From NCBI GenBank assembly GCA_028023455.1, contig JAQFVV010000042.1, positions 8,079,922 to 8,143,921 on the forward strand: DNA of 64,000 nucleotides. The letters run 5' to 3'. Shown piece after piece: positions 13,291-24,785 of this stretch. Below the pieces are notes generated by a model that ran no database searches, was not told the DNA's origin, and saw only the letters and a list, made by a program, of their open reading frames with translations. The DNA comes from Epiperipatus broadwayi. Taxonomy: Eukaryota; Onychophora; Udeonychophora; Euonychophora; Peripatidae. Made by a program: the position numbers and the translations under genes. Each line of letters begins with the position of its first letter. The stretch's first letter is position 1.

Positions 13291-14700
13291 ATTTATAAAT
13301 GCAGGTTTAAGCCTGTACAATGTATTAAGGTCTATCCACATAATTCTCTAATTATACAAAACTAGATTTTATAACATATACACTAACAGCAGCATTTTAA
13401 AGCAAACATTTTTTACTATTACATAAAAAAACAGCACTATATAAAGTAATATCTCATTGTATATGTTTAATTTCAACTAAAGAATGACAGTTCGTAAATT
13501 ATAAAGATTTCCGTTCAAACATAACAAATGTAATTTAAAGTGATCATGTAACACCTTCACACGCTCTTAAAACAATCTACCAAAATGTGATATTGACAAG
13601 TTTAATTTTTTTTTTTTACTTGCCATTTTTATGATTTGATTGAAAAATTTTCACCTTGCATGGTTTAGTATAACACAGGCTTGAGAGCTAAAGGTTCATG
13701 GATCAAAGCTCAACCAATCACTTTGATGCTTCATCATCTCATCTCTTTTTAACCAATTATTTTTTTATTATATATACATATATTCTATCATTTATTAATA
13801 AGTAATTGGAAAAACTGTCTAAACATTATTTATGTGATGTTAATATTTCATAATAAGTTCTATTAAATTAAACATTACAACAAACTGTTTATGAAGTATT
13901 GTTCTATTTGAACATACAATTGAAAATATAATTATTTTGTTGGGGGTATGAAGAAAAATTGTTTTATCAAAAATGAATCTAATAATAATACCATATATGT
14001 GTACATATTGCATAGCATACTTTATGTATGAATATCAATGCTAATCCTGAATAAACCAGTGACAATGTTTATATATATTATTTAGTAGAAAACTTTATTT
14101 TGTATTAACACAGGAAATATTTTCATTTTTTAACCAAAAAAAAAAAAAAAATTATAATGATAATTTTTGGGCTATTATTTAATATTTTATCAAATTGAAA
14201 TCAATTATTTTAATTTTCTTTAAACTACATGTAATTGTATCCATTTATTATTTTATTTCAAATTAAACTAAATAAGTTCACCAAAAATATTTTTAAATAC
14301 TTTTTTGAAACTATAGATATTTGGTTTGGTTTGGCTAGAATTAGTTAATGCGTTTTAATTTTAAAAAGTTTTACTACAAAATGAAATTTAAAAAACAGAC
14401 AAGTTTAAATTTTAGGATTAAACTGAACTAAAAGAAATACTTAAGTAATTTGTCTTTCTGAAGATTTTTGTTTAATTTAATGACAAAAGTTTTTCAATGT
14501 AGCACAGTAGAAAATTGTAGTCAATATTAAAGAATACAGAGAGTTATCAGCAGTGTGATTGTGAAATGAATTGTATAGATCACAAAACTTCTTACATGAA
14601 GAAATGAAAAATTTTAAAGAGCGATAGAAACATTTTAAATTGGCATTAATAAAAAAGACCTTATATATATAATATTTAAATATATTTATATTGTCTTACT
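13291..14700. other. AT-rich non-coding stretch
   Basis: Nothing recognisable is present apart from homopolymer runs. I see no supported exon. Confidence 0.5.
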
Positions 14701-15113
14701 AAACTTAATATAATTATAAGGGACTTGAAATCAAACTTTCAAGCTCCCTACATCTATCCAATTTATCTTATACAACTGATGCACATGACCACATATGTGT
14801 GAAAAAGAAAAATGATCTCTAATGTACATATTTCATGCTCAATCAGCACTCATCAGTTGGTCCAGATCACCATCTCCCACACATATATACAATCAGTGCT
14901 CAATTTATATTAAGATAGAAAATCTTTAAACTTTAATGATAAGCTTCAATCTTCTCCATTTTCCAACTCTTCAGCCATCCATTTCATTGAAAATCGGAGA
15001 ATGTATATTGGAAATGATTTATCTTTTCATGTGCATATGGTCATGTGTTTCAGTTATATAAGATAGATTGGATAGATGTAGGGAGCTAGTATTTTATAAT
15101 TACATTAAGTTTA
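14701..15113. repeat. Fold-back repeat, family A, copy 3
   Basis: The termini AAACTTAATATAATTATAA (left) and TTATAATTACATTAAGTTTA (right) are inverted. The element is 413 bp, shorter than copies 1 and 2 because the right arm lacks its central part: it jumps from GAAAATCGGAGAA straight to ATGTATATTGGAAATGATTT. It is non-coding. Confidence 0.7.
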
Positions 15114-15340
15114 TTTCTAAAATAACTTTATTAAAACAAATAATATATGTTTACAAATGGTATACTATAGGCATAAATAATAATTACCTGATAACATCAT
15201 GGTAAAAAATGACAAAACTTAATAAATTAATATATGATATTTTGATCATCAAGGGCTTTACCTAGAAAGCTGAAAAAGTTTCCATGTTTTCTCATATAAA
15301 AATTTTGTAGATAAGATTCTGTCTCTGTCTTTAAGTTTTT

Positions 15341-15640
15341 TTAAGAGTTAGTAAAAAAATAAGAATCAATATCTGGAAAAGGCCGCGTAAATTGTTTCTT
15401 ACATCTGGCCAACCATACAGAGAAAGTCAAGAAAATCGACAGTCTGATGGTTGGAATGTCGCCAGAATGCAGGCAGTCCTTAATGGAGATAATCTTGTAG
15501 AAGTCCACTTTACAGTTCTGATAGATAAACATTTTAATATCCCCAAGTCCGGTGCAGGAGTAGATGATGTGGTCAAACGTTTCATCTTGTCTGCAGCAGT
15601 TAGACATTAAGTTTAGTATAGATATTATACATATATTCAA
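15341..15640 (-). pseudogene. 3' fragment of a non-LTR retrotransposon ORF
   Basis: A 99-residue frame contains CCRQDETFDHIIYSC, a Cys/His spacing typical of the zinc-binding segment downstream of the reverse transcriptase in LINE ORF2 proteins. It continues with an amphipathic LSIFLTFSVWLARCKKQF stretch, also usual at LINE C-termini. The catalytic RT domain and the endonuclease are absent, so this is a 5'-truncated relic. It lies between two family A copies. The family assignment rests on the Cys-Cys-Glu-His-Cys pattern alone; the clade cannot be named. Confidence 0.6.
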
Positions 15641-15689
15641 ATATTACATATTGAACCTGTATTTTTCCCATCCCACTTTCTGTATATTT

Positions 15690-16058
15690 AAATGGACGTA
15701 TGTTTGAGAGGTCAGAGTGACTTAAGGTCAATGTGATTATAATATTGGCATTAACAAGGACTTTGAGCATTCCAGTCTCAGATTTTCAATGAAATGGATG
15801 GCTGAAGAGTGGAGAATTATTGAAGCTTGCCCTTTAAAGTTTAAAGACTTTGCTATCTTAATATAAATTAAGCACTGATTTTATATATGTGTGGAAGGAG
15901 GTGATTTGATGCAACTGAGTGCTGGTTCAGCATGAAATACATGTATTGGTGATCATTTATCTTTTTCACATGTATGTGGTAATATGTATCAGTATGAGAT
16001 ATATTGGATAAATGTAGGGAGCTTGAAAGTTCAAGTCCTTATAATTACATTAAGTTTA
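15690..16058 (+). repeat. Family A, single-arm copy 4
   Basis: Only the right arm of the fold-back family is present, preceded by the loop segment GGCATTAACAAGGACTTTGA. The end, CTTATAATTACATTAAGTTTA, is the same terminus as in copy 3. Confidence 0.65.
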
Positions 16059-16109
16059 CTATACAAAATATAATATATTTAATCCTTCTTTAATTAAATG
16101 GACATATTA

Positions 16110-16475
16110 AGATTCTATGTGTAAGGGGTCGGTCAACATGGGTATGACAATAATATTGGCACCAACAAGGGCTTTGAGCATTCCATCCTCAGATTTTCAA
16201 TGAAATGGATGGCTGAAGAGTTGGAGAGTGGAAAAGAGCTTGTCCATTAAAGTTTAAAGATTTGCTATCTTAATATAAGCTGAGCACTGATTGTGTATAT
16301 ATATATATGGGAGGTGGTGATCTGGACCAACTAATGAGTGCTGGTTCAGCACAAAATATGTTTATTGGAGATAATTTATCTTTTTCACATGTATGTGGTC
16401 ATGTGTATCAGTTGTATTAGATAGATTGGATAGATGTAGGTTGCTTGAAAGTTTAAGTTCCTTGCAATATATATA
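16110..16475 (+). repeat. Family A, single-arm copy 5
   Basis: A second right-arm copy lies directly downstream in the same orientation, with GGTCAACATGGGTATGACA, then GGCACCAACAAGGGCTTTGA and the standard arm. Copies 4 and 5 both begin near a TAAATGGAC block, so this may be a tandem duplication of a single-arm derivative. Confidence 0.65.
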
Positions 16476-17298
16476 GTTATTGAGCAAATAAGTCAAAATC
16501 ATTCTCACCAATATATACATTTTCAAACCAGATGACTTTTATCAAGTTTATAATTTATTTATTCAATTTTAGAATTAGTTAAATTTTAAATTTCTTTACA
16601 TTGTTAGGATATTAGTTTATTTTTTTTTGTAATAATTATTGGAGATTGTTTCTGCATGTTAATAAACATTTCTGAGAATCCATCTCATTTATTATTAGCT
16701 AATTAATTGTCACTCTACATTTTTGTACTGAAGCAATCTGATTATTACTGATTTACATTTGATGCAGAAGAATTCTCAACAGATGAGACTAATATTGTTT
16801 GAATAATATTTTATTTTGCAAATGAAAACTCAAGTTCATTGCCCTGGTATAAAAATTGATCTGACATTAATGTAAATAAAAATTCAAACATTGAATCAAT
16901 CTTTTTGTATTAAAATTAAAGAAAATATTTTTAAAAAATTATTATAACAAACCAATTAAATCTGATGAAAAAGTAATTAAATGTTTCAAAACAAATGTGA
17001 AAAATAATCATATTCTTTCTTTTTTTAAAAGGAGAAACATCAAGAATTAGAGGGAAAGTGTGTTAATTGAGTACAGTCATATTATTTTTATTAAAATATT
17101 AGACATGTTACAACTAATTATCCTTTAGTGATGCAGAAAATTATTTATTTACTATTTATTTAATAAGATATAAATGTTTTATAATAAACCATAGTTTCTT
17201 TATTATATTAAGAAAAATGACTGTATAAACTATTCATATTATTTTTTAATTATGATTTTATTAAAATGAAAATAAATAGATACTTTTTTGTTTTATAG

Positions 17299-17433
17299 AA
17301 TGGAATCATCTACAATAATAAATTATACATGCAGGAGTGGATTTGGAAGGTTTACTCGAAGGCTAAGTAATAAAGAAAAAAAAGAAGCAGAGACTTTTAT
17401 GTCAAGACAAAGAAGAGCTATGAGTATAGACTG
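17299..17433 (+). CDS. Internal or first coding exon of an unidentified host gene
   Basis: The exon is bounded by a good acceptor (TTTTGTTTTATAG) and a near-consensus donor (CTG followed by GTAAGAA). Of the three frames only one is open, reading ATG at 17300, then about 44 codons, and ending with two bases of a split codon. The peptide is basic and serine-bearing, with GFGRFTRRLSNKEKKEAE and MSRQRRAMSID. RRLS and RRAMS resemble basophilic-kinase sites. The length is 135 bp, a multiple of three. The ATG one base inside the exon may be the start codon or an internal Met. No domain is recognised. The next exon, 12.8 kb downstream, has the matching phase. Confidence 0.7.
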
Positions 17434-17922
17434 GTAAGAATAATACAATATTAATTTTTATACATGTTACTAAGCCTTGCTGTGAATAAGTATTTGACAA
17501 AAACATATCTTTTATAAAATGCAAATTTATAATTATATGATTCATTTATTTAAAAAGTATTTAATTAATAATCAAAATGTAGAAAGCCAATTATTTGATT
17601 GTAAAGCATGAAATAATTTATCACAAACCACTGAATGTATGTATATCTTTTTAGTCATTACATCAAACCCACGTTATTTAGAATAGAGACAATTTCTTTC
17701 TCCTTTATAACCCCAAATGGATATGAAATTTTTTTGAATACTCCCAAGCAACTATAAACCTATTAGTTAATGTATATTTTATCAAAAGATCTTTTGACAG
17801 TCTCAGAGGGTGCTTTGGAGAATGCTCAAAATTATCATTTTTGATAGGTTACATTAACATTACATATATATGTAAAAGTACTAATATGAAACACAAATTG
17901 AATATTTGGTGTAACGTTATTA

Positions 17923-20900
17923 TTGAAGCAGTCAATCTTAGCTTAAGATTGAGCTTCATAGTTCCATCTACTAACCTGTATTCAAACCCTATATCCCATC
18001 TCACTCCTTTTGTCGTTTATATATATTTTATGTATATATTTGAGATGCGCGCCTAAGTTATAAAATTTTAACGTTTCAAGAACATTCTTTAAAAATTATT
18101 ATTAATTCTTTTTTATTAATTATTAGTTCTTTTTTTTTTTATTAAAGTATTATAGGTGCGGCTCAAATATATATATAGGAGCAAAAACTTACTAACAAAA
18201 GATTGATGTTTTAAATATTTTATTATACTTCATTTTTTAAACTTTTTTTTTTTTAAATTGCTTGTTTTTTTTCTTTTAAACTGTACATTTTGTAAAATCC
18301 AATATGGAAAATGCAACCGTTATTGTCCAAAAATAATTAAAGGGTTGGGAACACTATTGTTTTAATCTGGGGAAGGTATTTTAATTAAAGTTTTTACTTA
18401 AAATAAAATGGGGATTAAGATTAAAGATTTTCTTTTGTTATAAACATTTCTGTCAAATCTATTTCTAATCTGGAAATAGATTTGAATTTATTTTTGGATG
18501 TTATCTAACGTTGCATCTTTCAAAAACAATTGATAAAGAAAATGTAAGAAATTTTAAGATCAGAGATTAGATTTTAAGCTAAAACTAAATGATTAGAAGC
18601 ATTCCAGAAATTTCTGGGCAGAGTATAAAATGGTCGATTTTTTAAAAATCAAAGATAGATAAGCTACTATTGAGAGAACAGTATTATTAACATACTACTT
18701 GTTGTTGTGAAACTTAAAATGATATAGTAGTAAGACCACCACTCTTCTCGGCCCTGTTGGGTCATCATCTTCTGCTGCCGTACCATTCTGCTGCCCAAGA
18801 GTGTAAAAGCCCGACCTAAGAACTTTAGAATGCTAATAGAAGTCTGCTGTCACCGAAGAACTTGAATTTCAATTGCCATGCATGTGCCATACCAAATTGG
18901 ACTCTTAAAATTGCAAGGTAACTTTTTAAGCCGTCACCTCAAACTAAATCTAGCCTAACTCATCTATCAAGATTTCTTCTAATGTGTTATTTAACTTTGT
19001 TTTTGTTTTAATATGTAATTTGCTTTTAAGTGATTTCTATAAATTTAATTTTCATGTGCCATCATTGTTATGTTAACCATTAGGTGTTTGATCTGAGGCT
19101 TAGAGAGTGGGTTCGAATTCAGGCTGAATTTCGGGCTTAACTGGGTTTGAAGTACATTTTGTGAGTTCCAGCTCTTTTCTCCTCACATACAATGAAACAA
19201 AAAACAAAAACCATGAAAAAAAAAATGCCTTGACTAGAAGTTTTCAAGTGACGACCAAAAGAACAACTAAAAAAAAAATCAATTTTTATATGTATATATA
19301 TATTTTTGCTCAGTTAAGTGTTCTGATATTTCCCTGTGTTTTAAGAAAAATCATCTCCTGCCTAACCATCACTGCTTCCCCACCGTTTATATATCTGCCC
19401 AAGTGTAGTTTAGCTGAAAATTTTATCTTTTGCTTGCTGGAAAAAAAAAATATTGTTTATTTAAGATTTTATACTAATCTAGTCATTTCACCTTTTAGTT
19501 TCTCTTGGTCGCACCCCTACACCTGAAAAGAAAACTCATAGCTTGGTTATTACATGTTTAAACTTTATATATCATAGCATTAAGCCAAAACAAAAATTGC
19601 TCTCAATAATAATTTTTTTTTATTTGAGTTCAAACCTCCACTTCCAACATTTTTGCATTTGACTCACTACTGGTTGGCAAAATTTCTTTTTATAAGGATG
19701 CCAGCCAACACAAAGTGATCAATAATTTAGAAATTATCTACACATTTTTCTTATATGTCTCAAAAACAAAAACAAAAAACTTTATATATTACATTGAAAA
19801 AAAAACAACATATTCTTATGGTTGTGGTACATGGGTTTTAACTTTAAACAATGAATCTTACACTTTGAACACATTATTTTAAACATACCAAACATGGAAA
19901 AAAAAACATATATAACTTACAACTTTTTAAAATATATATACATAAACAGAATTCAGTACTCAGGGTATGTGGGTGTTTATATCGAAGCCTCACATTGGGA
20001 AGCCAAGCCCAGGGAAAAAAAATCCTATGTATCGGTCAAAACATGTTTATCCATCAAACATGAGCTGGGACTCACAAAATGTACTTCAAACCCAGTCAAG
20101 CCTGAGATTTAGGTCAGGGACCAACCTGAATTCAAACCCACTTTAAACCCAGTCAAGCCTGAGATTTAGATCAGGGACCAGCTTGAATTCGAACCCACTC
20201 TCTAAGCCTCAGATCAAACACCTAATGGTTAACATAACAATGATGGCACACGAGAATTAGATTTATAGAAATCACTTAAAAGCAAATTACATATTAAAAC
20301 AAAAACAAAGTTAAATAACACATTAGAAGAAGTCTTGATAGATGAGTTAGGTTAGATTTAGTTTGAGGTGATGGCTTGAAAAGTTACCTTGCAATTTTAA
20401 GAGTCCAATTTGGTATGGCACGTGCATGGCAATTGAAATTCAAGTTCTTCGGTGGCAGCAGACTTCTATTAGCATTCTAAAGTTCTTAGGTCGGGCTTTT
20501 ACACTCTTGGGCAGCAGAATGGTACAGCAGCAGAAGATGATGACCCAACAGGGCCGAGAAGAGTGGCGGACTTACTACTATATCATTTTAAGTTTCACAA
20601 CAACAAGTAGTATGTTAATAATACCGTTCTCTCAATAGTAGCTTATCTATCTTTGATTTTTAAAAAATTGGCCATTTTATACTCTGCCCAGGTATTTTTG
20701 GAATGCTTCTAATTACTTAGTTTTATCTTAAAATCTAATCTCTGATCTTAAAATTTCTTACATTTTCTTTATCAATTGTTTTTGAAAGATGCAATGTTAG
20801 ATAACGTCCAAAAATAAATTCAAATCTATTTTCAGATTAGAAATAGATTTGACAGAAATGTTTATAACAAAAGAAAATCTTTGATCTTAATCCCCATTTT

Positions 20901-21348
20901 ATTTTAAGTAAAAACTTTAATTAAAATATCTTCCTCAGATTAAAACAATAGTGTTCCCAACCCTTTAATTATTTTTGGGCAATAACGATTGCATCTTCCA
21001 TATTGGATTTTACAAAATGTACAGTTTAAAAGAAAAAACAAGCAATTTAAAAACAAAAAGTTTTAAAAATGACGTATAATAAAATATTTAAAACATCAAT
21101 CTTTTGTCAGTAAGTTTTTGCTCTTATATATATATATTTGAGCCGCACCTATAATACTTTAATAAAAAAGAACTAATAATTAATAATAATTTTTAAAAAG
21201 TTATTGAAACGTTAAAATTTTATAATTTAGGCGCTCATCTCAAATATATGCATAAAATATATATACACGACAAAAGGAGTGGAATGGGATATAGGGTTTG
21301 AATACAGGTTAGTAGATGGAACTATGAAAGCTAAGATTGACTGCTTCA
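17923..21348. repeat. 3.4-kb intronic inverted repeat, arms ~1.25 kb
   Basis: The left arm (17923 to about 19172) reads back as the right arm (about 20062-21348). The outer ends are TGAAGCAGTCAATCTTAGC and GCTAAGATTGACTGCTTCA. Inner landmarks include TCTTCTCGGCCCTGTTGGGT and its inverse near 20540, and TTAGGTGTTTGATCTGAGG and its inverse near 20210. The arms differ by scattered substitutions and small indels, including a local duplication of the CCCAGTCAAGCCTGAGAT segment at 20092-20200. The ~890-bp spacer is AT-rich and non-coding. In the host pre-mRNA this would fold into a long RNA duplex. Confidence 0.85.
19173..20061. other. Spacer of the inverted repeat
   Basis: The spacer is AT-rich and carries a 121-residue frame (19161-19526 +) dominated by Lys, Asn, Phe and Ile, with no domain; I take it as chance. 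Homopolymer A runs are frequent. No transposase or RT signature is seen. Confidence 0.5.
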
Positions 21349-21484
21349 TTATACATATTAAATTAACATTATTAATTACAATTTAAAATTTCATTAGAAG
21401 AATATGGATACTTGTGAATTATTTTTAAAACAAGCTTTTGAAAAATATATTTCTATAATCTTGTGGGTAGTTTTTAATATTATA

Positions 21485-21645
21485 TATTGTGCCGGTCAAA
21501 ATATGCTTATCCATCTAACACAAGCTGGAACTCACAAAAATGTACTTCAAACCCAGTCGAGCCCGAGATTTTGGTCAGGGACCAGCGTGGATTCGAACCC
21601 ACTCCCCCGGCCAAACACCTAATGGACAACATAACAATGATGGCA
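21485..21645 (-). repeat. tRNA-like SINE fragment
   Basis: On the minus strand the block GTGGGTTCGAATCC fits a Pol III B box and is followed by a conserved tail with CTGGGTTTGAAGTACATTTT. The same module forms the inner ends of both arms of the neighbouring inverted repeat (about 19080-19172 and 20033-20240). The A box is degenerate. I infer a tRNA-derived SINE whose copies were captured in the inverted repeat. Confidence 0.5.
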
Positions 21646-21669
21646 CATGAGAATTAATTCTTAATCCGG

Positions 21670-24645
21670 AAAGACAGTAAGACTTATGGACTTAAACATA
21701 TATATAAACAACTTAAATACTAGACATTCCAAAGATAAAATCTAATATAATTAGTTAATAGGGGTTTTACTAATGAAAAGCTATGGGCAATTAGTGAATT
21801 GGATTGATTTAATAATGAGACAGAAACTAAGAGATAATGAATTATAAAATATATTTATTAACAAATTTCATATGTATCTTGATATAACATTATTTAGCAC
21901 ACAGGCATTTTATTTATTAAGTGACATTACTCTAGGCCATTTAAACAATAATTGATATGTTGGCAAATAGATTTGTGGCCATTATTTAATGGAAACAAAT
22001 ATCATGCTATACAACTAATCACTACATTAACTTATTAGTTATGTCCTTTTATAATCAGTTCGAGTGGCTATTTTACATGAAATCAAACCAAGTCTGGAGT
22101 GAAGCTTAATAATACGTCTAATTATAATAAATTTATATATTAAATATGGGCTTGTAAAGCATCTCAGATAGCTTAAGATCAAATGGGTTTTCAAGAATGC
22201 TTCGGTTCAATGCCGAAGATTGCATATTAGGGAGGAAAGAGTTGGCTATAACGATTTTACTAATATGCTAGGCACAAGTAAAATATAATAATAAAGTGGC
22301 TCTGCGGATGGAAAAATAATTTTTAGGGTTTTTGTGACCAACAACGGTTTACCCAATAACCGGTTGTCATGCTGCTAAAAGGGAACCTTTATTTGGTTCA
22401 TAAGAAGTGGGGGACTTACGTGCTAATCTGGCCCATAGCTCAGATTTAGCTACTGCACTACCCATAAGAGAAGAAGATGGGCTGGACTTACCATGGCTCC
22501 ATCTTATATATATATCAAAACAGCACAACGAGAAAATATTAATAAATTTCCCATCTGCCAAGCCGAAGTATATTATAACTTAAATATTACATATTAAAGA
22601 AACACTAGTTTATCAGATCAAAAGAGCCAACTCTTCTGTAGCATGAGAAATACGATATGCTACTGACAGGAATATATATATACAAACTTTACTTTGCCCG
22701 TTCAATCTCTTTAGTTATCTATAACTAATAAACTTTTAAAAGGGGGAAAAGTATATTTAATACGGGACTTACGAATACTTTACAAAAAAATATACTTATG
22801 ATTACACTCCAGGCTAGTTTAATCTTTAGTAACATAATAATTAAAGGTTGAAAATTTGGATTTATAAGCCACATTTTATATTTATATTAATTAATTTACT
22901 AAATAACAATAATAACGAGCAAAAAGGGTCGCCATTATTTATAAATTTGGGTTTCGAAACAGCGCGCTAAATGACGCTATAATAAAATAATAATACGAGG
23001 ATTTTAAATTATATCTTTAAAAACATATTCTATAATTAAATGCACACCATTTCGAAACATAGGCATAATTAATAATTATTAAAATAAGCAACAGAAAGGT
23101 AAATATACAGCAGTGATTAATTTATATAGCAAAATATTAATTAACGAAGAAATTTAGCAAAAGCATTTCATTTATAGGTTTCAAATACTATTTAGAAAGA
23201 GTTTACAATATTGAATTAATAAAGAAATTTGCAAAAGTATTTCATTTTATAGAATTTAAATATTATTTGGAAAACAATTTAGAAAGAAGTTACAATAATA
23301 TGGTTAGCTAACCTGATTTTGAAGAAATAATGATTGTTTTTGAAATTCACACAGAGCTCTGCGATTTTAAATATTAAAACAGTTCTCCTGTAGATGGACT
23401 GGAGATATTCGAACTGAAATGAAGGTGAGTTCTTTGGCGGCTTATAGCATCTTCAATGTAGTTGGGAGACTATTTTAAAATGGTGTTGGAACAAAGGCAA
23501 GTCCCTTTTAGCGGCTTACGGCATCTTTTATTTGGTATAAGCTTGTTGTTTGTTGCTTTGGCATTGGATGGATTGAACTTTGGCGTTCCATCACGGGAAA
23601 ACAGCAAAATTCTGCCTGACTTTAGCCGGACATGGTAAAATTAAACAATTTATAACTTGGATAGTAATAGCTCTTCAAAATCAAGATGGAGTATCCCCTC
23701 CTGTTTAAAATAAGGCCTATTTATACCTTTCCACCAAATCTTAACACCTTTTTGGAATTTCGTTTGCCTCGGGACCAATTGACTTTTAATTAAACAAAAT
23801 CATATAATTTAATTTCTACAACAGATAACGTCTCTGAGGTGTTATATTTAATTTACTTAAAACATAATTAAAATATCTAAATTATATAATTTGATTCAGT
23901 TTCATTAATTAAATTCCTTTTTAGGTGTTATAGAATGTTAAGGCTTAGCAGAAAGAACGGTATTTTGATTTAATGATAAAGTCTTTTGTTGCAAACAAAA
24001 ATCAATCAGTAAACTAGATTTTACTTTTTTACCCAGGGTGCAGTCACTAATTGATATCTTGTTTACACAAAATTCTCATTTTTAATTACAAACGGATGAT
24101 TTTTATTTTACTGAAATAAATAACTTTTAACATATTTGTTTTTACAATATTATTTGTTTATATAAAAAAAAACAAATTTAAAGAAAATACTTTAGTTTCA
24201 ATTATATATGTAAAACATTAAATCAGAAAACCGTTAAATATATTTTAAAGAAAATGTTTTACATTATATCTTTTTATTTAACCTTAAATATATATATATA
24301 CGAATCATTTTGCCATTATTCCAAGGTTTAAATTATCCATCCACATACGAATATCATAGCGAATATAATTAAGAATTGACTGAAAATTAATAAAACATTT
24401 CATAATAATTTGTGAGCATTTCTACGCTATAATTTTATCAAACCTGTCTAATTATAGCGTATTTTCATATGTAAATGGATGATGCAATTCAAGCGGCCAT
24501 TATAGCAAAGTTTTCCCGCTCGACTTATTTATAACATTTTTACATATGACATTTTTACATTTAAGATAGGTTCGAAACTAGTTCAGACGAGTAGGTCATT
24601 AGGTTGATGGTGAAACGGAAAGGGATTGGAGGTTTCTGTTTCAAT
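21670..24645. mobile_element. Unidentified ~2.8-kb dispersed repeat, copy 2
   Basis: This copy is collinear with 6875-9775 in direct orientation and clearly diverged by indels. Matches include GATTTGTGGCCATTAT, GGGGGACTTACGTGCTAA, CATGGCTCCATCTTAT, CGCGCTAAATGACGCTATAA against the analogous strip near 8225, a GCCTGACTTTAGCCGGACAT block and the end TCATTAGGTTGATGGTGAAA. Minus-strand frames in both copies share RWSHG and LARKSPT, but they are too short to support a gene. A PLE fragment begins exactly where the match ends. Confidence 0.6.
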
Positions 24646-24785
24646 ATATTATGTAGTTTTTGTAGTTCTTTACACTTGAGAAGTCTGCTTGTACCAGTGA
24701 AACCTTAGGTTGTGTTTTCATATTATTTTTATGCTGGTCTTGTTTAATTTTGGATTTGGGGTAGTTTTGATTCTATAATCTCATA
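24646..24785 (+). mobile_element. 5'-truncated PLE-C1 3' end
   Basis: This is the reverse complement of 59650-59790, the 3' region of the RT/GIY-YIG element there. Shared blocks include TTCTTTACACTTGA, AAACCTTAGGTTGTGTTTT, TTATTTTTATGCTGGTCT and TTTGGATTTGGGGTAGTTTT. Only the 3' terminal ~140 bp is present, as expected from aborted target-primed reverse transcription. Confidence 0.75.
24675..24703 (+). ncRNA. Hammerhead-like 3' end motif of PLE-C1
   Basis: ACTTGAGAAGTCTGC is followed by a short loop, CAG and TGAAAC. The first box is degenerate (CTTGAGAA instead of CTGATGA) and the stem is short, so I treat it as a structural relic, not a working ribozyme. Confidence 0.25.

Noticed and set aside
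16195-16240. GGCTGAAGAGTTGGAGAGTGGAAAA in family A as a hammerhead core
   Set aside because: The intervening bases do not pair, and other family A copies do not keep the spacing.
19161-19526. 121-residue + strand open frame
   Set aside because: It starts in the inner end of the inverted repeat arm and runs through A-rich spacer. There is no domain, and the composition follows the base bias.
20426-20638. 70-residue frame in the right arm of the inverted repeat
   Set aside because: The mirror sequence in the left arm does not preserve the frame. It is repeat sequence, not a gene.
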